A stretch of 5,960 nucleotides of DNA from Porphyrobacter sp. (GCA_014359685.1 JACIYY010000169.1:1-5960), one strand, 5' to 3'; positions 1 through 5,545 are shown, counted from the first letter of the stretch. The notes: a model not told the origin generated them from the sequence alone. Program-made: numbers and translations.

Positions 1-84
1 CCCGCTACGACAAACTCGCCGCAACATACCAAGCCGCCATCAGTCTCGCCGCCATCATCATATGGTGGTTATGAGTCCTGACCC
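1..84 (+). mobile_element. Right end of an IS5-family insertion sequence
   Basis: The first 84 bases look like the right-hand end of an insertion sequence: the transposase C-terminus followed at once by a terminal repeat. The stop codon (72-74) overlaps the presumed inverted-repeat tip GAGTCCTGACCC (73-84), and the next bases are TA flanked as C-TA-G. Many IS5-family members of the IS427 type duplicate a TA within a CTAG-like target, so 85-86 would be the target duplication. The left end, the matching repeat and the rest of the transposase lie outside the window, so the boundary at 84 is inferred from one side only. Confidence 0.6.
3..74 (+). CDS. IS5-family transposase, C-terminal fragment
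   Basis: This is an open frame entering from the left edge and ending with TGA at 72-74. It encodes only 23 visible residues, beginning RYDKLAATYQAA and ending in IIIWWL. An RYDK(L/R)A start followed by a hydrophobic stretch and a tryptophan-containing end is typical of the C-terminus of IS5-family DDE transposases (last helix, after the catalytic glutamate). The DDE residues are outside the window, so activity cannot be judged. The stop codon sits against the presumed terminal repeat, as is usual for compact IS elements. The fragment is short, so the family call rests on one motif and the context. Confidence 0.6.
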   Translation, partial: RYDKLAATYQAAISLAAIIIWWL

Positions 85-104
85 TAGAGCGGCGCTGGGC
101 AGCG

Positions 105-132
105 GCCCGGCCGGTGGCGTCCGCCGCCGGGC
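105..132 (-). terminator. GC-rich hairpin just after leuC
   Basis: Two 7-base arms, GCCCGGC (105-111) and GCCGGGC (126-132), can pair. The 14-base loop between them contains a smaller GGC/GCC inverted repeat. The structure begins 2 bases after the leuC stop codon on the minus strand. There is no T-run on the exit side, so it is not a canonical intrinsic terminator. It could slow polymerase or protect the 3' end of the leuC message, or be a chance product of high GC. Confidence 0.25.
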
Positions 133-134
133 GC

Positions 135-1568
135 TCAGCCCACCAACTCGCGCACATCGGTCAGCCGCCCGGTCACCGCCGCCGCCGCCGCCATCGCCGG
201 CGAGACCAGGTGGGTGCGCGCGCCCGGCCCCTGACGGCCGACGAAATTGCGGTTGCTGGTGGAGGCGCAGCGCTCGCCCGGCGGGACCTTGTCGGGGTTC
301 ATTCCCAGGCAGGCCGAGCAGCCGGGCTCGCGCCATTCCAGCCCTGCCTCGATGAAGATGCGGTCCAGCCCCTCGGCCTCCGCCTGTTCCTTGACCAGCC
401 CCGATCCGGGCACCACGATGGCCCATTTCACGCTCTGCGCCTTGTGCCGGCCGCGCAGCACAGCGGCGGCGGCGCGCAGATCCTCGATCCGGCTGTTGGT
501 GCAGCTGCCGATGAAGACGTTCTCGACCGCCACGCTGTCGAGCCGCTGCCCCGGCTCCAGCCCCATATAGGCAAGGCTCTTGCGCGCCGCCTCCTGCCTG
601 GCCGGATCGGCGAAGCTTTCGGGCGCGGGGACGGTGCCGCCGATCGGGGCAGTGTCCTCCGGGCTGGTGCCCCAGGTCACGGTCGGCTCGATAGCCGTGG
701 CATCGATCACCACCTGCTTGTCGAAGCGCGCGCCCGGGTCGGTGTGCAGGGTGCGCCAATAGGCGACGGCGCGGTCCCATTCCTCGCCCTGCGGCGCGAA
801 GGGGCGGGTTTTCAGATAGGCGAAGGTGGTCTCGTCAGGCGCGATCAGGCCGGCGCGGGCGCCGGCCTCGATGCTCATGTTGCAGACGGTCAGCCGCGCT
901 TCGACGCTCATCGCCTCGATCGCCGGGCCGCGATATTCGATCACATGGCCGGTGCCGCCGGCGGTGCCTACGCGTCCGATGATGTGCAGGATCAGATCCT
1001 TGGCGGTAATTCCCGGCCCGAGCGCGCCCTCCACCCGCACCTCCATGCTGCGCGAGCGGGTCAGCAGCAGGGTCTGGGTGGCCAGAACGTGCTCGACCTC
1101 GCTGGTGCCGATGCCGAAGGCCAGCGCGCCGATCCCGCCATGGGCGGCGGTGTGGCTGTCGCCGCAGACGATGGTGGTGCCGGGCAGCGAGAAGCCCTGT
1201 TCCGGCCCGACGACATGGACGATCCCCTGCTCGCGCGCGGTCGCGCCGAAATAGCGGATGCCGAATTCGGCCACGTTGCGCTCCAGCGCGGCGAGCTGCT
1301 GCGCGCTTTCGGCATCGGCGATCGCCAGCCGCTGCCCGGCGGAATCGAGCCGCGCGGTGGTGGGCAGGTTGTGGTCGGGCACCGCCAGCGTCAGCTCCGG
1401 CCGGCGCACCGTGCGGCCGGCCAGGCGCAGCCCTTCGAAGGCCTGCGGGCTGGTCACTTCGTGCACCAGATGGCGGTCGATGAAGATCAGGCAGGTTCCG
1501 TCCGCCTGCCGTTCGACCACATGGGCGTCCCAGATCTTTTCGTACAGAGTGCGTGGTTTGCTGGCCAT
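135..1568 (-). CDS. leuC: 3-isopropylmalate dehydratase large subunit (LeuC)
   Basis: The product is the large, iron-sulfur subunit of isopropylmalate isomerase, which with LeuD converts 2-isopropylmalate to 3-isopropylmalate in leucine synthesis in the cytoplasm. The protein has 477 residues, normal for the family. It begins [16 protein letters not shown], the usual LeuC N-terminus. The three [4Fe-4S] ligands are visible: C356 in GSCTNSR, and C417 and C420 in GCSACLGMN. Other aconitase-fold motifs are VPDHN (63-67), [11 protein letters not shown] (135-145) and [17 protein letters not shown] (438-454). The frame is open up to 1733, but that longer start would add 55 non-family residues and run into crtZ, so ATG at 1568 is chosen; its ribosome-binding site is weak. 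leuD is not seen: the 50 bases after the stop lead straight into an insertion sequence end. The gene looks intact. Confidence 0.97.
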   Translation of the reverse strand: MASKPRTLYEKIWDAHVVERQADGTCLIFIDRHLVHEVTSPQAFEGLRLAGRTVRRPELTLAVPDHNLPTTARLDSAGQRLAIADAESAQQLAALERNVAEFGIRYFGATAREQGIVHVVGPEQGFSLPGTTIVCGDSHTAAHGGIGALAFGIGTSEVEHVLATQTLLLTRSRSMEVRVEGALGPGITAKDLILHIIGRVGTAGGTGHVIEYRGPAIEAMSVEARLTVCNMSIEAGARAGLIAPDETTFAYLKTRPFAPQGEEWDRAVAYWRTLHTDPGARFDKQVVIDATAIEPTVTWGTSPEDTAPIGGTVPAPESFADPARQEAARKSLAYMGLEPGQRLDSVAVENVFIGSCTNSRIEDLRAAAAVLRGRHKAQSVKWAIVVPGSGLVKEQAEAEGLDRIFIEAGLEWREPGCSACLGMNPDKVPPGERCASTSNRNFVGRQGPGARTHLVSPAMAAAAAVTGRLTDVRELVG

Positions 1569-1647
1569 GCGGCGCAGATGGCGCGGGCGCGCGCGCAAGG
1601 CAAGCCGGGGCTGTCTTTCCGCTGCCCGAACGCCTATTTGGCCCGGC

Positions 1648-2181
1648 ATGGACTGGCTCGTGCCCCTGCTGATCGTGCTCGCCAGCATCGCGGCGATGGA
1701 AGGGGTGGCGTGGGCCAGCCACAAATACATCATGCACGGATTCGGCTGGGCCTGGCACCGCGACCATCATGAGCCGCACGATCGCGCGCTGGAGAAGAAC
1801 GACCTGTTCGCGCTGGTCGGCGCGGCGGCCAGTATCGCGATGTTCGCGCTCGGCTCGCGCTGGGTGATGGGCGATGCGGCATGGTGGCCGGCGAGCTGGA
1901 TCGGCCTTGGCATCCTGGGCTACGGGATCATCTACAGCGCGGTCCATGACGGGCTGGTTCACCAGCGCTATGGCCGCTGGGTTCCGCGCGGCACCTATGC
2001 CCGAAGGCTGGTGCAGGCGCACCGGCTGCACCACGCCACGGTCGGCCGCCACGGCGGGGTCAGCTTCGGCTTCCTGGTCGCCGGCGATCCGGCGCGGCTG
2101 AAGGCGCAGCTGCGCCGCCAGCGCGAGGCGGGCCTCGCTGATCTGCGCGCCAGCCGAGCGGCCGGCGGCGAGCGCGCCTGA
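1648..2181 (+). CDS. crtZ: Beta-carotene hydroxylase CrtZ
   Basis: The product is a non-haem di-iron membrane hydroxylase that adds hydroxyls at C3 and C3' of beta-ionone rings, turning beta-carotene into zeaxanthin (or canthaxanthin into astaxanthin if a ketolase is present). The 177-residue protein shows the fatty-acid-hydroxylase-superfamily histidine clusters in order: HKYIMH (25-30), HRDHHEPH (37-44), HDGLVH (100-105) and HRLHH (125-129). Hydrophobic segments lie near residues 3-20, 52-70 and 80-98. The N-terminus [20 protein letters not shown] matches the family; the frame is open further upstream, but there it only mirrors leuC. No clear Shine-Dalgarno precedes ATG 1648. The basic, alanine-rich tail after about residue 150 is divergent. 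The gene is divergent from leuC across 79 bp and convergent with the YbaN gene. No other carotenoid gene is in view. Confidence 0.95.
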   Translation: MDWLVPLLIVLASIAAMEGVAWASHKYIMHGFGWAWHRDHHEPHDRALEKNDLFALVGAAASIAMFALGSRWVMGDAAWWPASWIGLGILGYGIIYSAVHDGLVHQRYGRWVPRGTYARRLVQAHRLHHATVGRHGGVSFGFLVAGDPARLKAQLRRQREAGLADLRASRAAGGERA

Positions 2182-2184
2182 GCG

Positions 2185-2535
2185 TCATTCGGGCCGGGTG
2201 GCGATCCATAGCGCGACCGCCACCAGCGATCCGATCGAAGCCAGCGCCCACGGATAGCCGACCGACCACCAGCTGAGCGTCCCCGCCGCCGCCATCGCCG
2301 CCAGCGCCGAACGCTTGGCCCTGCGCGACACCGATCGCCGTTCGCGCCAGTCGCGCAGCGGCGGGCCCATGACCCGATGGTCGAGCAGCCGCTGTTCCCA
2401 CGCCGGATTGCCGCGCGCGAAGCAGAACAGCGCCAGCAGCAGGAACACCACGCCGGGCATCATCGGCAGCACCAGCCCGATCCAGCCCAGCGCCAGGAAC
2501 ACCAGCCCGCCTGCCATCCATAGCGGGCGGGTCAC
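2185..2535 (-). CDS. YbaN/DUF454 family inner-membrane protein
   Basis: This is a 116-residue membrane protein of the YbaN (DUF454) family, whose biochemical role is not established. The family signature is clear: GWIGLVLPMMPGVVFLLLAL (17-36), then CFARGNP, then a DHRVMGPPLRDW segment, corresponding to the LP..P...FLLLA, CF.R..P and H...G..I.DW blocks. Hydrophobic helices lie near residues 6-40 and as a pair near 77-112. The start is GTG at 2535, directly after the sufE stop with no gap, giving the normal family N-terminus (TRPLWMAGG); an internal ATG at codon 7 is possible. It is probably cotranscribed and translationally coupled with sufE. Its stop lies 3 bp from the crtZ stop on the other strand, leaving no room for a separate terminator. 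Confidence 0.9.
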   Translation of the reverse strand: MTRPLWMAGGLVFLALGWIGLVLPMMPGVVFLLLALFCFARGNPAWEQRLLDHRVMGPPLRDWRERRSVSRRAKRSALAAMAAAGTLSWWSVGYPWALASIGSLVAVALWIATRPE

Positions 2536-2946
2536 TCAGGCGGCCGCGATCCGGCGCGCATGGTCCTGCACCAGCGCGATCATGTTGGGCACGCCCTGGG
2601 TGCGGCTGGAGCTGAGCTGGTTCTTAAGGTCGAACGGGGCGAGGGCGGCGGCAATGTCCATCGCCGCGACCTCGGCCGCCGGGCGGTCCTGCACCGCCGC
2701 GATCACCAGCGCGACGATCCCCTTGGTGATCGCGGCATTGCTGTCGGCGAGGAAATGCAGCCGCCCGTCGGGCGCTTGCGTAGGATAGACCCACACGCTG
2801 GCCGAACAGCCGCGCACCAGCGTGGCGTCGGTCTTGAGCGGGTCGGGCATCGGCTCCAGCTCGCGCCCCAGCTCGATCAGCAGGCGGTAGCGTTCGTCGC
2901 CGTCGAGGAAGTCGTATTCGTCGCGGATATCATCGAGTGTTCGCAT
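2536..2946 (-). CDS. sufE: SufE-family cysteine desulfurase sulfur acceptor
   Basis: SufE takes persulfide sulfur from the desulfurase SufS (or CsdA) and passes it to the SufBCD scaffold during iron-sulfur cluster assembly in the cytoplasm. The 136-residue protein is the usual length. The acceptor cysteine is C47 in VRGCSASVWV, equivalent to the GC..QVW site of characterised SufE proteins. The conserved C-terminal block LSSSRTQGVPNMI carries R115. The N-terminal part (DDIRDEYDFLDGDERYRLLI) is also typical. ATG at 2946 has no strong ribosome-binding site, but the homology begins there. No suf operon partner is in view. It lies 65 bp downstream of the last psp cistron on the same strand, with no obvious terminator between. 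CsdE is the closest alternative name. Confidence 0.93.
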   Translation of the reverse strand: MRTLDDIRDEYDFLDGDERYRLLIELGRELEPMPDPLKTDATLVRGCSASVWVYPTQAPDGRLHFLADSNAAITKGIVALVIAAVQDRPAAEVAAMDIAAALAPFDLKNQLSSSRTQGVPNMIALVQDHARRIAAA

Positions 2947-3011
2947 GGCGCGCGAGGCTGTAGCGGTCCGGGCGCGCGGGCGGAAGCGGCGCGGTGGGAC
3001 GGCGTGGCGGA

Positions 3012-3248
3012 TTACGGGTCGACGCCGTTGGCGATCGCCTCCAGCCGGCGGATCCGTTCCTTGAGGTCGGCGATCTCGATCCGCGCCGCGCCCTCGCGCG
3101 GGGCGCGCTCGATTTCCACCGGGACGCGGCGCAGCTCCAGCTCGCGCGATTTGAGCGCCAGCCAGTCCTGCCAGCCCCGCAGCAGCGTCGCGGCGACCGC
3201 CAGCAGGCCGATCAGCGCGCAGGCGGCAATCAACACGGTCTCGCTCAT
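3012..3248 (-). CDS. Small one-helix membrane protein of the psp operon (78 aa)
   Basis: I do not recognise this as a named gene. It encodes 78 residues: a hydrophobic helix (about 4-24, TVLIAACALIGLLAVAATLL), a short W-rich interfacial stretch, then a charged E/R-rich helix ending in ADLKERIRRLEAIANGVDP. That end resembles the cytoplasmic helix of PspB (ER-x-x-x-LE followed by a hydrophobic pair). The start at ATG 3248 has a good AAAGGAG ribosome-binding site 9 bases upstream. It is the last cistron of the psp run, 32 bases after the 82-residue gene. The 11 bases CGACAAAGGAG before it recur before pspC, which hints at duplication. Membrane location and stress-linked expression are inferred from the helix and the operon. 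Confidence 0.8.
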   Translation of the reverse strand: MSETVLIAACALIGLLAVAATLLRGWQDWLALKSRELELRRVPVEIERAPREGAARIEIADLKERIRRLEAIANGVDP

Positions 3249-3280
3249 CCTCGCAGGCTCCTTTGTCGAAAGGGAACGGA

Positions 3281-3529
3281 TCAGGGCTGGTCGCGCAGGC
3301 GGTCGATCTCGGCCGACAGGCGGCGCGCTTCGGGATTGTCGGTGGCGATGCGTTCGAGCACCTGGACTCGCTCGCGCAGCTCGGCGATCTCGCGCCTCAG
3401 CTCGGCCTCCAGCCGGGGGTCGCCGGCCTCGTCGGAGGGGTCGCTGCGGCGGGCGCTGTGTCCGCTTCGCAGCACGCTGGCGACAGCGAAGATCGCGGCG
3501 ATCAGGACGATCGCGGCCCACATCGTCAT
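3281..3529 (-). CDS. Small one-helix membrane protein of the psp operon (82 aa)
   Basis: This is an unnamed 82-residue protein. One transmembrane helix (about 3-20, MWAAIVLIAAIFAVASVL) is followed by a polar acidic linker (about 21-40). A coiled-coil segment AELRREIAELRERVQVLERI (42-61) then leads to TDNPEARRLSAEIDRLRDQP. The ERVQVLERI.TDNP part parallels PspB (ERMDTVERLVAADNP) and the neighbouring 108-residue protein (ERVRVLERIVTD). The ATG at 3529 overlaps the preceding stop as ATGA, which indicates translational coupling; a second ATG lies two codons inside, and neither has a strong ribosome-binding site. Function is unknown. It is plausibly an accessory partner of the PspBC sensor, inferred from topology, motif and position only. 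Confidence 0.82.
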   Translation of the reverse strand: MTMWAAIVLIAAIFAVASVLRSGHSARRSDPSDEAGDPRLEAELRREIAELRERVQVLERIATDNPEARRLSAEIDRLRDQP

Positions 3530-3852
3530 CGGGCGCGCTCGCGCCGCGCCGGCTCGAGGTCGATCGCGGCTCCGTTCCCGTCGCCGCCCCCGTCCACCCG
3601 CCGCTGGTCGCGCAGCGCCTCGATCTGGGTGGCGACGTCGTAGCCGCGATCGGTGACGATCCGTTCGAGCACGCGCACCCGCTCCTCGATATGCTTGACG
3701 TGGCTGGCATATTGGGCGGCGCGCTCGGCGGTGGCTTCGGAGGTGGAGCCGATCTGGCGGTCCATCATCTTCTCCCGGTGCTTCAGCCACATGGCGAAGA
3801 ACGGGATCGACAGCGCCATGATCGGAATGAGGAGAGCGAGTTCGCCTTCCAT
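3526..3852 (-). CDS. Small PspB-like membrane protein of the psp operon (108 aa)
   Basis: This is an unnamed 108-residue protein. The N-terminal helix (about 5-23, LALLIPIMALSIPFFAMWL) is followed by a basic KHREK stretch, so the N-terminus is probably outside or in the membrane and the rest cytoplasmic. Residues about 38-68 can form a coiled coil ending HIEERVRVLERIVTDRGYD, close to PspB's ER...LE pattern. After about residue 85 the tail is glycine- and arginine-rich and looks disordered. ATG 3852 has an AAAGGA ribosome-binding site 10 bases upstream and lies 24 bases after pspC; the gene overlaps the next one by four bases. It could be a diverged PspB duplicate or a separate sphingomonad Psp accessory protein. 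The membrane call is firm; the function is inference. Confidence 0.85.
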   Translation of the reverse strand: MEGELALLIPIMALSIPFFAMWLKHREKMMDRQIGSTSEATAERAAQYASHVKHIEERVRVLERIVTDRGYDVATQIEALRDQRRVDGGGDGNGAAIDLEPARRERAR

Positions 3853-3876
3853 CGCGGGCGTTTCCTTTCGTGCAGG

Positions 3877-4251
3877 TCAGCGCAGCCGTTCGATCTCGGC
3901 CGACAGGCGCGGGTTGGAGCTGACATAATGGTGCTCCACCTCGGCCAGCCGGCGATTGATGTCGCGGAACCGGGCGCGGATCTCGCGCGCGGTGCGCTGC
4001 GGGCTCTGCCGCACGCGCTGCCAGTAGCGGCTCTCCTCGCGGTCGGCATAGAGGTGCGGCGGCTTCTTGGAGGCGAGGAGCCCGAGCACGAAATAGATGG
4101 GGATGCCAAAGCCGGTCGCCACGGTCAGGATCACGAAGGCCAGCCGCCACCAGATCGCGTCGATCCCGGTGTAATCGTCAAGCCCCGAACACACGCCCAT
4201 CAGCTTGGCATTGTGCTTGTCGCGGTAGAAGGTGGTGCGGGCGCTGCTCAC
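3877..4251 (-). CDS. pspC: Phage shock protein C (PspC)
   Basis: PspC is the inner-membrane sensor that, with PspB, senses envelope damage and relieves PspA inhibition of PspF. The 124-residue protein carries the PspC domain at about 7-62: FYRDKHNAKLMGVCSGLDDY, then DAIWWRLAFVILT, then a GFGIPIYFVLGLL membrane segment. The C-terminal cytoplasmic helix (about 86-124) includes RLAEVEHHYVSSNP, which parallels the ME..VTS region of enterobacterial PspC, and it ends LSAEIERLR. The start is GTG at 4251, overlapping the pspB stop as GTGA; an AAAGGAG ribosome-binding site lies about 7 bases upstream and the family N-terminus begins there. It is translationally coupled to pspB. Confidence 0.95.
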   Translation of the reverse strand: MSSARTTFYRDKHNAKLMGVCSGLDDYTGIDAIWWRLAFVILTVATGFGIPIYFVLGLLASKKPPHLYADREESRYWQRVRQSPQRTAREIRARFRDINRRLAEVEHHYVSSNPRLSAEIERLR

Positions 4252-4541
4252 CGGCGCTCTCCTTTGTCGGCCAGCAGGCGATCGAACTCGCGCAGCGGCT
4301 GGGTGTCGATGTCCCGGGCGGCGGCGATCCGCGCCGGGGTGAAGTCGGGATTGTCGGCGGCGACCAGCCGCTCGACCGTGTCCATCCGCTCGTCGAGCCG
4401 CTTGGCGAGGTTGTAGAGCTCTTCCAGCAGCACCTCGTCATCGGTGGTGATGGTGGCGGCGGTCTTCCACCTGGTCATGTAGTGGAGGATCACCCACGGC
4501 AGGCCGATGAAGATGGCGATGATGGCGATCGCGGCTTCCAT
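4248..4541 (-). CDS. pspB: Phage shock protein B (PspB)
   Basis: PspB is a small inner-membrane protein that works with PspC to signal membrane stress to PspA-PspF. The 97-residue protein has an N-terminal membrane helix (about 3-20) with the family's PWVILHYMTRW exit sequence. A cytoplasmic helix follows with YNLAKRLDERMDTVERLVAADNP (43-65), equivalent to the KR..ERI..LE.IL....P region of known PspB. The tail of about 30 residues after this makes it longer than the roughly 74-residue enterobacterial protein. ATG 4541 lies 3 bases after the pspA stop, and its AAGGAGG ribosome-binding site lies inside the end of pspA, so the two are tightly coupled. Confidence 0.9.
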   Translation of the reverse strand: MEAAIAIIAIFIGLPWVILHYMTRWKTAATITTDDEVLLEELYNLAKRLDERMDTVERLVAADNPDFTPARIAAARDIDTQPLREFDRLLADKGERR

Positions 4542-4544
4542 GGA

Positions 4545-5231
4545 TCACTCCTCCTTGCGGGGCGCGCTTTTGCCCAGCGCGCGCTTCATGTCTTCCAACT
4601 CGGCGTCGATCCGGTCGGAGCCTTCGAGCGCGGCGATCTCGTCGGCGAGGCTCGGCTTGCCCTGCTCGGCGATCCGCAGCGAATCGGCGCGCCCTTCGGC
4701 ATAATCGACGCGGCGCTCGAGCTGGTCGAAGCGGGTCAGCGCCTCGTCCACCCGCTCGCTGGTCATCAGGCTGCGCAGCTTGACCCGGTTCTCCGCGCTT
4801 TCCAGCCGGGCGGCGATCTGGGTCTGGCGGCTGCGTGCCTCGCGCAGGCGGGTCTGCAGCTTGGCGATGTCCTCCTCGTAGGCGCGCAGCGCGTCGTCGA
4901 GAACGGCGATCTCCTGCTTCAGCTGGTCGGCCATGTCGCCGGCGCGCTTCTTTTCCAGCAGCGCGGCGCGGGCCAGGTCCTCGCGGTCCTTGCTCAGCGC
5001 CAGCTGCGCCTTGTCGGCCCAGTCGGCCTGAAGCTTGTCGAGGCGCACCGTGTGGCGGTGCATCTCCTTCTGGTCGGCGATGGTGCGCGCGGCGCTGGCG
5101 CGGACTTCCACCAGCGTCTCCTCCATTTCCAGGATGATCATCCGGATCATCTTGGCCGGATCGTCCGCCTGGTCGAGCAGATCGTTGAAATTGGCCGCGA
5201 TGATGTCGCGGGTGCGGGAAAAGATGCCCAT
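4545..5231 (-). CDS. pspA: Phage shock protein A (PspA, IM30/ESCRT-III family)
   Basis: PspA has two roles: it binds and inhibits the activator PspF, and during stress it polymerises on the inner membrane to stabilise it. The 228-residue protein is normal in size. Residues 1-24 (MGIFSRTRDIIAANFNDLLD...) form the amphipathic membrane-binding helix, followed by P25. MIRMIILEMEETLVEVRASA (28-47) starts the long coiled-coil hairpin, which runs to about 185; a short helix (196-219) ends the protein. ATG 5231 is preferred because family homology begins there and a GGAGG ribosome-binding site lies 7 bases upstream. The frame stays open 41 codons further to ATG 5354, so a 269-residue form is possible (separate entry). 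It is the second cistron after the sigma-54 promoter, with pspB 3 bases downstream. Confidence 0.97.
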   Translation of the reverse strand: MGIFSRTRDIIAANFNDLLDQADDPAKMIRMIILEMEETLVEVRASAARTIADQKEMHRHTVRLDKLQADWADKAQLALSKDREDLARAALLEKKRAGDMADQLKQEIAVLDDALRAYEEDIAKLQTRLREARSRQTQIAARLESAENRVKLRSLMTSERVDEALTRFDQLERRVDYAEGRADSLRIAEQGKPSLADEIAALEGSDRIDAELEDMKRALGKSAPRKEE

Positions 5232-5354
5232 GAAGGGTCCTCCAGAAAAGGCGCCCGACGCGCCCGGCGCCGGGCTGGTACGCAGCCGCTCGATTTCCCG
5301 TTCGAGCCGCGAGCCGGGCTTGCGGCCCCGGCGCCGGACGTCCTCGTCGCTCAT
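5232..5354 (-). other. In-frame 41-codon upstream extension of pspA
   Basis: This stretch continues the pspA frame upstream without a stop. It opens with ATG 5354, which overlaps the stop of the preceding 52-residue peptide gene as ATGA and has GGAG 5 bases upstream. It would encode MSDEDVRRRGRKPGSRLERE and then IERLRTSPAPGASGAFSGGPF before PspA's usual first Met. The first half is basic and helical (LEREIERLR); the second half is a glycine/proline/serine linker. It may be a real N-terminal extension making a long PspA form, or a device that carries ribosomes from the first cistron to pspA. Known PspA proteins start at the later Met, so which start is used cannot be settled here. Confidence 0.5.
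5246..5271 (-). promoter_or_regulatory. Hairpin plus T4 just upstream of pspA start
   Basis: On the minus strand GGCGCC (5271-5266) and GGCGCC (5255-5250) can pair around a 10-base loop, and TTTT (5249-5246) follows at once. An overlapping alternative is the perfect palindrome GCCCGGCGCCGGGC at 5275-5262. The structure ends 8 bases before the GGAGG of pspA (5242-5238). It could attenuate transcription or fold back to modulate pspA initiation unless ribosomes travelling through the upstream extension melt it. The four-T run is short and the DNA is GC-rich, so chance is a real alternative. Confidence 0.3.
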
Positions 5355-5509
5355 GCCAGCTCCACGAACGGCGCCAGCCGCAGCGCCGCCTGCTCACACA
5401 TATCCTTTTGCCGGGCAAAGGCGAAGAGGTTGAAGGCCAGAATGGCGGCGATGCTGGCCAAGGCGGCGCGCTCCAGCCCCGTGGCGAGGAACCGGTGGTG
5501 ATGATGCAT
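5351..5509 (-). CDS. 52-residue one-helix membrane peptide, first psp cistron
   Basis: I do not recognise this gene. It encodes 52 residues: MHHHHRFLATGLER, a hydrophobic helix (about 15-31, AALASIAAILAFNLFAF), RQKDMCEQ with a single cysteine (C38), and a short amphipathic tail ending FVELA. The open frame extends to an ATG at 5551, but that codon overlaps the -12 box of the sigma-54 promoter and precedes the predicted transcript start, so ATG 5509 is chosen; GGGGAG lies about 9 bases before it. Its stop overlaps the ATG of the pspA extension as ATGA, indicating coupling. It occupies the promoter-proximal place normally held by pspA. The four histidines could bind metal, though a chance run is possible. 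It does not look like PspD or PspG. Confidence 0.7.
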   Translation of the reverse strand: MHHHHRFLATGLERAALASIAAILAFNLFAFARQKDMCEQAALRLAPFVELA

Positions 5510-5545
5510 GAAACCCGTCTCCCCAGCCTGCTGTCCCCGCCTTCC

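Noticed and set aside
160..200. Tandem GCC/CCG triplet run near the end of leuC as a repeat element
   Set aside because: It encodes the alanine-rich [11 protein letters not shown] stretch common in LeuC; a coding effect, not an independent repeat.
1611..1647. Possible sigma-70 promoter for crtZ around TATTTG (1635-1640)
   Set aside because: No convincing -35 box at proper spacing, and it would leave almost no leader; too weak to annotate.
1569..1733. Longer N-terminus for LeuC (start at 1733)
   Set aside because: The added 55 residues do not resemble LeuC and overlap the divergent crt[17 protein letters not shown] is the family start.
114..1772. 552-codon open frame on the plus strand opposite leuC
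   Set aside because: It is antisense to an intact, strongly conserved leuC, has no recognisable domain and is low-complexity Ala/Gly/Arg; long antisense frames are normal in DNA of this GC content.
3530..4150. Long minus-strand frame that would extend the 82-residue protein to 289 residues
   Set aside because: The upstream part overlaps pspC and the 108-residue gene in another frame and is arginine-rich low complexity; the ATGA junction at 3529 gives the natural start.
2560..4416. 618-codon open frame on the plus strand opposite sufE and the psp genes
   Set aside because: It crosses several genes with clear families on the other strand and shows no domain of its own; an effect of high GC.
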